A stretch of DNA of 64,000 bases from Sophora flavescens. Taxonomy: Eukaryota > Streptophyta > Magnoliopsida > Fabales > Fabaceae. The stretch lies in assembly GCA_030762895.1 (NCBI GenBank), contig JAUPTC010000021.1, positions 60,333 to 124,332 of the forward strand, read 5' to 3'. The position numbers were made by a program, and so were the translations under genes. The notes beneath the pieces were generated by a model. The model saw nothing but the letters and a program-made list of their open reading frames with translations, ran no database searches and was not told the origin of the DNA. Positions within the stretch are counted from its first letter, which is position 1; each line of letters begins with the position of its first letter. Shown piece by piece: positions 49,241-59,994 of the stretch.

Positions 49241-49739
49241 ATCGGTCAAAATTAGCGTTTTGATTTAATAATTGGGTTTAGGGTCAAAAATAGGGTTAGA
49301 ATTTGGGTTTTGGGTAAAATTAGGTTTTGGGTCAAAATTAGGGTTTTGAGTTTAAAATAGGGTTTTGGGTCCAAAATAGGGTTAGAATTATGGTTTAGGT
49401 AAAAATTAGGGTTTAGGGTTTGAAATAGGGTTTTGAATTTAAAATAGGGTTTGGGGTCAAAAATAAAGTTAGAATTAGGGTTTTGGGTAAAATTAGGGCG
49501 TCGGGTCAAAATTAGGGTTCTGGGTCAAATTTAGGATTTTGGGTCAAAATTAGGGGTTAGGGTTTGAAATAGGGTTTTGAGTTTAAAATAGGGTTAGAAT
49601 TAGGGTTTTGGGTAAAATTAGGGTTTCGGGTCAAAATTAGGGTTCTGGGTCAAATTGAGGGTTTCAGGTCAAAATTAAGGTTTAGGGATTGAAATAGGGT
49701 TTTGTGTTAAAAATAGTGTTTTGGGTCAAAAATAGGGTT

Positions 49740-50030
49740 CGAATTAGGGTTTAGGGTTAAATTTAGGGTTTAGGGTCAAAATTAGGGTTTTGGGTTTAAA
49801 TTAGGGTTTTCAGCTTAAAAAAGTGTTTTGGGTCAAAAATAGGGTTTGATAAGGGTTTCGGGTCAAAAATAGGGTTTTGGGTCAAAATTAGTGTTTAGGG
49901 TCAAAACTAGGGTTAGAAATATGGTTTGGGTTAAAAATTAGGGTTTATGGTCAACATTACGTTTTAGGGTTTGAAATAGGATATTGAGTTTAAAATAGGG
50001 ATTTGGGTAAAATTTCCGTTTCGGGTTAAA
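49740..50030 (+). repeat. Disrupted patch inside type A copy 2
   Basis: Compared with copies 3 and 4, this stretch reads TTTAGGGTTAAATTTAGGG and TTTTCAGCTTAAAAAAGTG where they read TTTTGGGAAAATTAGGG and TTTTGAGTTTAAAATAGG. Substitutions outnumber deletions here, unlike most other patches. Confidence 0.55.
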
Positions 50031-50419
50031 TTAGGGTTAGAATTAGGGTTTTGGGTAAAATTAAGGTTTTGGGTGAAATTAGGGTTTTGAGTTTAGAATA
50101 GGGTTTTGGGTCAAAAATAGGGTTAGAATTAGGGTTTTAGGTCAAAAATAGGGTTTTGGGTCAAAATTAGGGTTTAGGGTAAAATTACGGTTAGAAATAT
50201 GGTTTTGGGTAAACTTTAGGATTTAGGGTCAAAATTAGGGTTTAGATTTTGAAATAGGGTTTTGGGTAAAAATTAGGGTTTATGGTCAAAATTACGGTTT
50301 AGGGTTTGAAATAGGGTTTTGAGTTTAAAATAGGGTTTTGGGTAAAATTACGGTTTCGGGTTAAAATTAGGGTTTTGATTTAAAATTAGGGTTTTGGGTT
50401 AAAATTAGGGTTTTGATTT

Positions 50420-51990
50420 AAAAAGAGGTGGGTGGGTCAAAAATAAGGTTAGAATTAGGGTTTTAAATAAAAATTAGGGTTTAGGGTCAAAATTAGGGTT
50501 TAGGGTTTGAAATAGGGTTTGAGTTAAAAATAGGGTTTTGGGTCAAAAATAGGGTTAGACTTAGGGTTTGGGTCAAATTGAGGTATTTGGGTCAAAGTTA
50601 GGGTTTGGGTCAAATTGAGGTTTTGGGTCAAAATTAGGGTTTCGGGTTTGAAATAGGGTTTTGAGTTTAAAATAGGGTTTTGGGTCAAAAATAGGGTTAG
50701 AATTAGGGTTTTGGGTAAAAATAGGGTTTAGTTTAAAATTAGGGTTTAGGTCAAAACTAGGGTTTTGGTCAAAATTTGGGTTTTGGGTAAAAAAATAGGG
50801 TTAGAATTAGGGTTTTGGGTAAAAATTACGGTTTTGGGTTAAAATTAGGGTTTTGGGCTAAAATTAGGGGTTTTGGGTCAAAATTAGGGTTTTGGGTTTA
50901 AAATAGGGTTTTGGGTCAAAATAAGGGTTTAGGGTTTGAAATAGGGTTTTGAGTTTTAAATAGGGTTTTGGGTCAAAAATGGGTTAGAATTAGGGTTTTG
51001 GGTAAAATTAGGGTTTTGGTCAAAATTAGGGTTTTGGGTTAAAATTAGGGTTTTGAGTTTAAAATAGGGGTTTGGGTCAAAAATAGGGTTAGAATTAGGG
51101 TTTTGGGTCAAAAATAGGGTTGAATTAGGGTTCTAGGTCAAAGTGAGGTTTTTTTAGAGTTAGGTTTGGGTCAAATTGAGGTTTTGGTCAAAAAGGGGTT
51201 TGAATTAGGGTTTTGGGTAAAATTGGGGTATCGGATTAAAATTAGGGTTTAGGGTTTAGGTTCAAAACTAGGGTTTGGGTCAAAATTAGGGTTTTGAGTT
51301 TAAAATAGGGGTTTGGGTAAAAATTAGGGTTTATGGTCAAAATTAGGGTTTAGGGTTTGAAATAGGGTTTTGGGTAAAAATTAGGGTTTTGAGTTTAAAA
51401 TAGGGTTAGAATTAGGGTTTTGGGTAAAATTAGGGTTTCGGGTCAAAAATAGGGTTTTGAGTTTAAAATAGGGTTTTGGGTCAAAAATAAGGTTAGAATT
51501 ACGGTTTTGGGTAAAATTAGGGTTTTGGGTTTAAAATAGGGTTTTGGTTTAAAAAAGGGTTAGGATCAGGTTTGGGTAAAAATTAGGGTTTTGGGTCAAA
51601 ATTAGGGTTTAGGGTTTGAAATAGGGTTTTGGGTTTAAAATAGGGTTTTGGGTAAAAAATAGGGTTAGAATTAAGGTTTTGGTTCAAAAATTAGGGTTTG
51701 GGTCAAAATTAGGGTTTAGGGTCAAAATTAGGGTTAGAAATATGGTTTTGGGTAAACTTTAGGATTTAGGGTCAAAATTAGGTTTTGGGTTGGTTTGGGT
51801 AAAAATTAGGTTTATGGTCCAAATTAGGGTTTAGGGTTTGAAATAGGGGTTTGAATTTAAAATAGGGTTTTGGGTAAAATTAGGGTTTAGGCTTAAAATT
51901 AGGGTTTTGAATTAAAAGTAGGGTTTTGGGTTAAATTTAGGGTTTTTATTTAAAAAGTGGGTTTTGGGTTAAAAATTTTGGTTTTGGGTT
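50420..51990 (+). repeat. Ragged stretch inside type A copy 2
   Basis: TTTCGGGTC is changed to TTTTGGTC or TTGGGTC at nearly every expected site, with other single-base losses, while overall order and length match copies 1, 3 and 4. Clean sequence resumes near 52,000. Confidence 0.65.
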
Positions 51991-52202
51991 TGAATTAGGT
52001 TTTGGGTAAAAATAGGGTTTTGGATTAAAAGTAGGGTTTAGGGTCAAAACTAGGGTTTCGGGTCAAAATTAGGGTTTTGGGTCAAAATTAGGGTTTTGAG
52101 TTTAAAATAGGGTTTAGGGTTTGGAATAGGGTTTGGAGTTTAAAATAGGGTTTTGGGTCAAGAATAGGGTTAGAATTAGGGTTTTGGGGCAAAATTAGGG
52201 TT

Positions 52203-55185
52203 ATCGGTCAAAATTAGCGTTTTGATTTAATAATTGGGTTTAGGGTCAAAAATAGGGTTAGAATTTGGGTTTTGGGTAAAATTAGGGTTTTGGGTCAAAA
52301 ATAGGGTTTTGAGTTTAAAATAGGGTTTTGGGTCCAAAATAGGGTTAGAATTATGGTTTAGGTAAAAATTAGGGTTTAGGGTTTGAAATAGGGTTTTGAA
52401 TTTAAAATAGGGTTTGGGGTCAAAAATAAAGTTAGAATTAGGGTTTTGGGTAAAATTAGGGCGTCGGGTCAAAATTAGGGTTCTGGGTCAAATTTAGGAT
52501 TTTGGGTCAAAATTAGGGGTTAGGGTTTGAAATAGGGTTTTGAGTTTAAAATAGGGTTAGAATTAGGGTTTTGGGTAAAATTAGGGTTTCGGGTCAAAAT
52601 TAGGGTTCTGGGTCAAATTTAGGGTTTAAGTTCAAAATTAAGGTTTAGGGATTGAAATAGGGTTTTGAGTTTAAAATAGGGTTTTGGGTCAAAAATAGGG
52701 TTAGAATTAGGGTTTTGGGAAAATTAGGGTTTCGGGTCAAAATTAGGGTTTTGGGTCGAAATTAGGATTTTGAGTTTAAAATAGGGTTTTGGGTCAAAAA
52801 TAGGGTTTGATAAGGGTTTCGGGTCAAAAATAGGGTTTTGGGTCAAAATTAGTGTTTAGGGTCAAAACTAGGGTTAGAAATATGGTTTTGGGTAAAAATT
52901 AGGGTTTATGGTCAAAATTACGGTTTAGGGTTTGAAATAGGATTTTGAGTTTAAAATAGGGTTATGGGTAAAATTACCGTTTCGGGCTAAAATAGGGTTA
53001 GAATTAGGGTTTTGGGTAAAATTAAGGTTTTGGGTCGAAATTAGGGTTTTGAGTTTAGAATAGGGTTTTGGGTCAAAAATAGGGTTAGAATTAGGGTTTT
53101 AGGTCAAAAATAGGGTTTTGGGTCAAAATTAGGGTTTAGGGTAAAATTACGGTTAGAAATATGGTTTTGGGTAAACTTTAGGATTTAGGGTCAAAATTAG
53201 GGTTTAGATTTTGAAATAGGGTTTTGGGTAAAAATTAGGGTTTATGGTCAAAATTACGGTTTAGGGTTTGAAATAGGGTTTTGAGTTTAAAATAGGGTTT
53301 TGGGTAAAATTACGGTTTCGGGTTAAAATTAGGGTTTTGATTTAAAATTAGGGTTTTGGGTTAAAATTAGGGTTTTGATTTAAAAATTGGGGTTTGGGTC
53401 AAAAATAAGGTTAGAATTAGGGTTTTAGATAAAAATTAGGGTTTAGGGTCAAAATTAGGGTTTAGGGTTTGAAATAGGGTTTGAGTTTAAAATAGGGTTT
53501 TGGGTCAAAAATAGGGTTAGACTTAGGGTTCTGGGTCAAATTGAGGTATTTGGGTCAAAGTTAGGGTTCTGGGTCAAATTGAGGTTTTCGGGTCAAAATT
53601 AGGGTTTAGGGTTTGAAATAGGGTTTTGAGTTTAAAATAGGGTTTTGGGTCAAAAATAGGGTTAGAATTAGGGTTTTGGGTAAAAATAGGCTTTCAGTTT
53701 AAAATTAGGGTTTAGGGTCAAAACTAGGGTTTCGGGTCAAAATTTGGGTTTTGGGTAAAAAAATAGGGTTAGAATTAGGGTTTTGGGTAAAAATTACGGT
53801 TTTGGGTTAAAATTAGGGTTTTGGGCCAAAATTAGGGTTTTGGGTCAAAATTAGGGTTTTGGGTTTAAAATAGGGTTTTGGGTCAAAATAAGGGTTTAGG
53901 GTTTGAAATAGGGTTTTGAGTTTTAAATATGGTTTTGGGTCAAAAATCGGGTTAGAATTAGGGTTTTGGGTAAAATTAGGGTTTCGGGTCAAAATTAGGG
54001 TTTTGGGTTAAAATTAGGGTTTTGAGTTTAAAATAGGGGTTTGGGTCCAAAATAGGGTTAGAATTAGGGTTTTGGGTCAAAAATAGGGTTCGAATTAGGG
54101 TTCTAGGTCAAAGTGAGGTTTTCGTGTCAGAGTTAGGGTTCTGGGTCAAATTGAGGTTTTCGGGTCAAAATCAGGGTTTGAATTAGGGTTTTGGGTAAAA
54201 TTGGGGTATCGGATTAAAATTAGGGTTTAGGGTTTAGGTTCAAAACTAGGGTTTCGGGTCAAAATTAGGGTTTTGAGTTTAAAATAGGGTTTTGTGTAAA
54301 AATTAGGGTTTATGGTCAAAATTAGGGTTTAGGGTTTGGAATAGGGTTTTGGGTAAAAATTAGGGTTTTGAGTTTAAAATAGGGTTAGAATTAGGGTTTT
54401 GCGGCAAAATTAGGGTTTTCGGTCAAAATTAGGGTTTTGATTTAATAATTGGGTTTGGGGTCAAAAATAGGGTTAGAATTTGGGTTTTGGGTAAAATTAG
54501 GGTTTTGGGTTTAAAATAGGGTTTTGGGTCAAAAAAAGGGTTAGAATTACGGTTTTGGGTAAAAATTAGGGATTGGGGTCAAAATTAGGGTTTAGGGTTT
54601 GAAATAGGGTTTTGGGTTTAAAATAGGGTTTTGGGTAAAAAATAGGGTTAGAATTAAGGTTTTGGTTCAAAAATCGGGTTTTGGGTCAAAATTAGGGTTT
54701 AGGGTCAAAATTAGGGTTAGAAATATGGTTTTGGGTAAACTTTAGGATTTAGGGTCAAAATTAGGGTTTTGGGTTTTGGGTAAAAATTAGGGTTTATGGT
54801 CCAAATTACGGTTTAGGGTTTGAAATAGGGGTTTGAATTTAAAATAGGGTTTTGGGTAAAATTACGGTTTCGGCTTAAAATTAGGGTTTTGAATTAAAAT
54901 TTGGGTTTTGGGTTAAAATTAGGGTTTTGATTTAAAAATGGGGGTTTGGGGTCAAAATTTGGGTTTAGGGTTTGAATTAGGGTTTTGGGTAAAAATAGGG
55001 TTTTGGATTAAAAGTAGGGTTTAGGGTCAAAACTAGGGTTTCGGGTCAAAATTAGGGTTTTGGGTCAAAATTAGGGTTTTGAGTTTAAAATAGGGTTTAG
55101 GGTTTGGAATAGGGTTTGGAGTTTAAAATAGGGTTTTGGGTCAAGAATAGGGTTAGAATTAGGGTTTTGGGGCAAAATTAGGGTT
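52203..55185 (+). repeat. Type A higher-order unit, copy 3 (about 2.98 kb)
   Basis: Markers at ATTACCG 52,973 and GTGTCAGAG about 54,124. It shares with copy 4 the private changes GTTATGGGTAAAATTACC and CGGGCTAAAATAGGG, absent from copies 1 and 2, and shares TATTTGGGTCAAAG with copies 1 and 2 but not 4. Copies 3 and 4 are therefore the most recently related pair. Confidence 0.85.
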
Positions 55186-57195
55186 ATCGGTCAAAATTAG
55201 CGTTTTGATTTAATAATTGGGTTTAGGGTCAAAAATAGGGTTAGAATTTGGGTTTTGGGTAAAATTAGGGTTTTGGGTCAAAAATAGGGTTTTGAGTTTA
55301 AAATAGGGTTTTGGGTCCAAAATAGGGTTAGAATTATGGTTTAGGTAAAAATTAGGGTTTGAAATAGGGTTTTGAATTTAAAATAGGGTTTGGGGTCAAA
55401 AATAAAGTTAGAATTAGGGTTTTGGGTAAAATTAGGGCGTCGGGTCAAAATTAGGGTTCTGGGTCAAATTTAGGATTTTGGGTCAAAATTAGGGGTTAGG
55501 GTTTGAAATAGGGTTTTGAGTTTAAAATAGGGTTAGAATTAGGGTTTTGGGTAAAATTAGGGTTTCGGGTCAAAATTAGGGTTCTGGGTCAAATTGAGGG
55601 TTTCAGGTCAAAATTAAGGTTTAGGGATTGAAATAGGGTTTTGAGTTTAAAATAGGGTTTTGGGTCAAAAATAGGGTTAGAATTAGGGTTTTGGGAAAAT
55701 TAGGGTTTCGGGTCAAAATTAGGGTTTTGGGTCGAAATTAGGATTTTGAGTTTAAAATAGGGTTTTGGGTCAAAAATAGGGTTTGATAAGGGTTTCGGGT
55801 CAAAAATAGGGTTTTGGGTCAAAATTAGTGTTTAGGGTCAAAACTAGGGTTAGAAATATGGTTTTGGGTAAAAATTAGGGTTTATGGTCAAAATTACGGT
55901 TTAGGGTTTGAAATAGGATTTTGAGTTTAAAATAGGGTTATGGGTAAAATTACCGTTTCGGGCTAAAATAGGGTTAGAATTAGGGTTTTGGGTAAAATTA
56001 AGGTTTTGGGTCGAAATTAGGGTTTTGAGTTTAGAATAGGGTTTTGGGTCAAAAATAGGGTTAGAATTAGGGTTTTAGGTCAAAAATAGGGTTTTGGGTC
56101 AAAATTAGGGTTTAGGGTAAAATTACGGTTAGAAATATGGTTTTGGGTAAACTTTAGGATTTAGGGTCAAAATTAGGGTTTAGATTTTGAAATAGGGTTT
56201 TGGGTAAAAATTAGGGTTTATGGTCAAAATTACGGTTTAGGGTTTGAAATAGGGTTTTGAGTTTAAAATAGGGTTTTGGGTAAAATTACGGTTTCGGGTT
56301 AAAATTAGGGTTTTGATTTAAAATTAGGGTTTTGGGTTAAAATTAGGGTTTTGATTTAAAAATTGGGGTTTGGGTCAAAAATAAGGTTAGAATTAGGGTT
56401 TTAGATAAAAATTAGGGTTTAGGGTCAAAATTAGGGTTTAGGGTTTGAAATAGGGTTTGAGTTTAAAATAGGGTTTTGGGTCAAAAATAGGGTTAGACTT
56501 AGGGTTCTGGGTCAAATTGAGGTATTCGGGTCAAAGTTAGGGTTCTGGGTCAAATTGAGGTTTTCGGGTCAAAATTAGGGTTTAGGGTTTGAAATAGGGT
56601 TTTGAGTTTAAAATAGGGTTTTGGGTCAAAAATAGGGTTAGAATTAGGGTTTTGGGTAAAAATAGGCTTTCAGTTTAAAATTAGGGTTTAGGGTCAAAAC
56701 TAGGGTTTCGGGTCAAAATTTGGGTTTTGGGTAAAAAAATAGGGTTAGAATTAGGGTTTTGGGTAAAAATTACGGTTTTGGGTTAAAATTAGGGTTTTGG
56801 GCCAAAATTAGGGTTTTGGGTCAAAATTAGGGTTTTGGGTTTAAAATAGGGTTTTGGGTCAAAATAAGGGTTTAGGGTTTGAAATAGGGTTTTGAGTTTT
56901 AAATAGGGTTTTGGGTCAAAAATCGGGTTAGAATTAGGGTTTTGGGTAAAATTAGGGTTTCGGGTCAAAATTAGGGTTTTGGGTTAAAATTAGGGTTTTG
57001 AGTTTAAAATAGGGGTTTGGGTCCAAAATAGGGTTAGAATTAGGGTTTTGGGTCAAAAATAGGGTTCGAATTAGGGTTCTAGGTCAAAGTGAGGTTTTCG
57101 TGTCAGAGTTAGGGTTCTGGGTCAAATTGAGGTTTTCGGGTCAAAATCAGGGTTTGAATTAGGGTTTTGGGTAAAATTGGGGTATCGGATTAAAA

Positions 57196-57215
57196 TTAGG
57201 GTTTAGGGTTTAGGG
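57196..57215 (+). repeat. Perfect near-triple telomere run
   Basis: TTAGGGTTTAGGGTTTAGGG, at the GTATCGGATT step of type A copy 4. Copies 1-3 read TTTAGGTTC at this point, so the third heptamer is intact only here among the four. Confidence 0.9.
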
Positions 57216-57959
57216 TCAAAACTAGGGTTTCGGGTCAAAATTAGGGTTTTGAGTTTAAAATAGGGTTTTGTGTAAAAATTAGGGTTTATGGTCAAAATTA
57301 GGGTTTAGGGTTTGGAATAGGGTTTTGGGTAAAAATTAGGGTTTTGAGTTTAAAATAGGGTTAGAATTAGGGTTTTGCGGCAAAATTAGGGTTTTCGGTC
57401 AAAATTAGGGTTTTGATTTAATAATTGGGTTTGGGGTCAAAAATAGGGTTAGAATTTGGGTTTTGGGTAAAATTAGGGTTTTGGGTTTAAAATAGGGTTT
57501 TGGGTCAAAAAAAGGGTTAGAATTACGGTTTTGGGTAAAAATTAGGGATTGGGGTCAAAATTAGGGTTTAGGGTTTGAAATAGGGTTTTGGGTTTAAAAT
57601 AGGGTTTTGGGTAAAAAATAGGGTTAGAATTAAGGTTTTGGTTCAAAAATCGGGTTTTGGGTCAAAATTAGGGTTTAGGGTCAAAATTAGGGTTAGAAAT
57701 ATGGTTTTGGGTAAACTTTAGGATTTAGGGTCAAAATTAGGGTTTTGGGTTTTGGGTAAAAATTAGGGTTTATGGTCCAAATTACGGTTTAGGGTTTGAA
57801 ATAGGGGTTTGAATTTAAAATAGGGTTTTGGGTAAAATTACGGTTTCGGCTTAAAATTAGGGTTTTGAATTAAAATTTGGGTTTTGGGTTAAAATTAGGG
57901 TTTTGATTTAAAAATGGGGGTTTGGGGTCAAAATTTGGGTTTAGGGTTTGAATTAGGGT

Positions 57960-58112
57960 TTTGGGAAAAATAGGGTTTGGATAAAAGTAGGTTTAGGTCA
58001 AAACAGGGTTGGCAAAATAGGGTTGGCAAATTAGGTTTGATAAAATAGGGTTTAGGGTTGAAATAGGGTTTGGAGTTAAAATAGGGTTGGAAAAAGTAAA
58101 TATGCAAAATTA
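57960..58112 (+). repeat. Disrupted patch at the type A / type B junction
   Basis: Aligns unit by unit with about 55,000-55,185 but with many small deletions: GGTTTAGGTCAAAACAGGG, GGTTGGCAAAATAGGG and GTAAATATGCAAAATTAG replace longer standard steps. Regular sequence returns at AAAATTAGCGTTTTG. Confidence 0.7.
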
Positions 58113-59994
58113 GTCTCAAAATTAGCGTTTTGATTTAATAATTGGGTTTAGGGTCAAAAATAGGGTTAGAATTTGGGTTTTGGGTAAAATTAGGGTTTTG
58201 GGTCAAAAATAGGGTTTTGAGTTTAAAATAGGGTTTTGGGTCAAAAATAGGGTTAGAATTACGGTTTAGGTCAAAATTAGGGTTTAGGGTTTCAAATAGG
58301 GTTTTGAGTTTTAAAGTAGGGTTTGGGGTCAAAAAATAAGGTTATAATTAGGGTTTTGGGTAAAATTAGGGTTTCGGTTAAAAATTACGGAACTGGGTCA
58401 TTTTTGGGAATTTGGGTAAATATTAGGGTTTAGGGTTTGAAAGGGGGTTGTGTGTTTATAATAGGTTTTGGGTAAAATTTGGGTTTTGGGTCAAATTAGG
58501 TTGGGTCAAATTGAGGGTTTCGGGTCAAAATTAGGGTTTAGGGTTTGAAATAGGGTTTTGAGTTTAAAATAGGGTTTTGGATCAAAAATAGGGTTAGAAT
58601 TAGGGTTTAGGGTTTCAAATAGGGTTTTGAATTTAAAGTAGGGTTTGGGGTCAAAAATAATGTTAGAATTAGGGTTTTGGGTAAAATTAGGGTTTTGGGT
58701 AAAATTAGGGTTCTGGGTCAAATTTAGGATTTTGGGTCAAAATTAGGGTTTAGGGTTTGAAATAGGGTTTTGAGTTTAAAATAGGGTTAGAATTAGGGTA
58801 ATGGGTAAAATTAGGGTTTCGGGTCAAAATTAGGGTTTCGGGTCAAAATTAGGGTTCTGGGTCAAATTGAGGGTTTCGGGTCAAAATTAGGGTTTAGGGA
58901 TTGAAATAGGGTTGAGTTTAAAATAGGTTTTTGGGTCAAAAATAGGGTTAGAATTAGGGTTTTGGGTAAAATTAGGGTTTCGGGTCAAAATTAGGGTTTT
59001 GGGTCGAAATTAGGGTTTGGAGTTTAAAATAGGGTTTTGGGTCAAAATAGGGTTAGAGTTAGTGTTTTGGGTCGAAATTAGGGTTTAAGGTCAAAATTAG
59101 GGTTAGAAATATGGTTTTGGGTAAACTTTAGGATTTAGGTTCAAAATTAGGGTTTAGGGTTTTGGGTAAAAATTAGGGTTTATGGTCCAAATTATGGTTT
59201 AGGGTTTGAAATAGGGGTTTGAGTTTAAAATAGGGTTTTGGGTCAAAAATAGGGTTAGAATTAGGGTTTTGGGGCAAAATTAGGGTTTTCGGTCAAAATT
59301 AGTGTTTTGATTTAATAATTGGGTTTAGGGTCAAAAATAGGGTTAGAATTTGGGTTTTGGGTAAAATTAGGGTTTTGGGTCAAAAATAGGGTTTTGAGTT
59401 TAAAATAGGGTTTTGGGTCAAAAATAGGGTTAGAATTACGGTTTTGGGTCAAAAATAGGGTTTAGGGTTTCAAATAGGGTTTTGAGTTTAAAGTAGGGTT
59501 TGGGGTCAAAAATAAGGTTAGAATTAGGGTTTTGGGTAAAATTAGGGTTTCGGGTCAAAATTAGGGTTCTGGATCAAATTTAGGATTTTGGGTCAAAATT
59601 AGGGTTTAGGGTTTGAAATAGGGTTTTGAGTTTATAATAGGGTTTTGGGTAAAATTTGGGTTTGGTCAAAATTAGGGTTTGGGTCAAATTGAGGGTTTCG
59701 GTCAAAATTAGGGTTTAGGGTTTGAAATAGGGTTTTGAGTTTAAAATAGGGTTTTGGATCAAAAATAGGGTTAGAATTAGGGTTTAGGGTTTCAAATAGG
59801 GTTTTGAATTTAAAGTAGGGTTTGGGGTTTAGGGTCAAAACTAGGGTTTTGGATCAAAATTAGGGTTTTGGGTCAAAATTAGGGTTTTGAGTTTAAAAAT
59901 AGGGTTTAGGGTTTGAAATAGGGTTTGGAGTTTAAAATAGGTTTTAGGGTCAAGAATAGGGTTAGAATTAGGGTTTTGGGGCAAAATTAGGGTT
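58113..59994 (+). repeat. Type B higher-order unit, copy 1 of pair (about 1.88 kb)
   Basis: Follows type B order with AATGGG near 58,800, AGTGTTTTGG at 59,061, TATGGTCCAAATT near 59,180 and a half-unit marker TCGGTCAAAATTAGTG near 59,290. Ragged between about 58,370 and 58,510 (TTACGGAACTGGGTC, GAAAGGGGGTTGTG). The next start marker is at 59,995. Confidence 0.75.

Larger units (their letters stand above)
49241..52202 (+). repeat. Type A higher-order unit, copy 2 (about 2.96 kb, partly ragged)
   Basis: Opens at ATCGGTCAAAATTAGCG and keeps the type A marker order, but several markers are damaged: ATTACCG reads ATTTCCG at 50,012 and GTGTCAGAGTT reads TTTTTAGAGTT near 51,152. Two internal stretches (about 49,740-50,030 and 50,420-51,990) are deletion-rich. 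Marker spacing to copies 1 and 3 is still about 2.96-2.98 kb. Confidence 0.8.
55186..58112 (+). repeat. Type A higher-order unit, copy 4 (about 2.93 kb, damaged end)
   Basis: Nearly identical to copy 3 through about 57,950. It lacks one GTTTAGGGTTT step near 55,360 and carries TATTCGGGTCAAAG near 56,522. The last about 150 bases are deletion-rich, shortening the unit before the next start marker. Confidence 0.85.

Noticed and set aside
49252..49509. 85-codon open stretch, minus strand, repeated as 81 codons at 52,227-52,472
   Set aside because: Asn/Pro/Phe-rich repeat translation at the same place in two successive 2.97 kb units; no sign of a protein family.
57928..58119. 63-codon open stretch with a less repetitive start
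   Set aside because: It lies in a deletion-rich patch; the unusual residues come from frame shifts in the damaged repeat.
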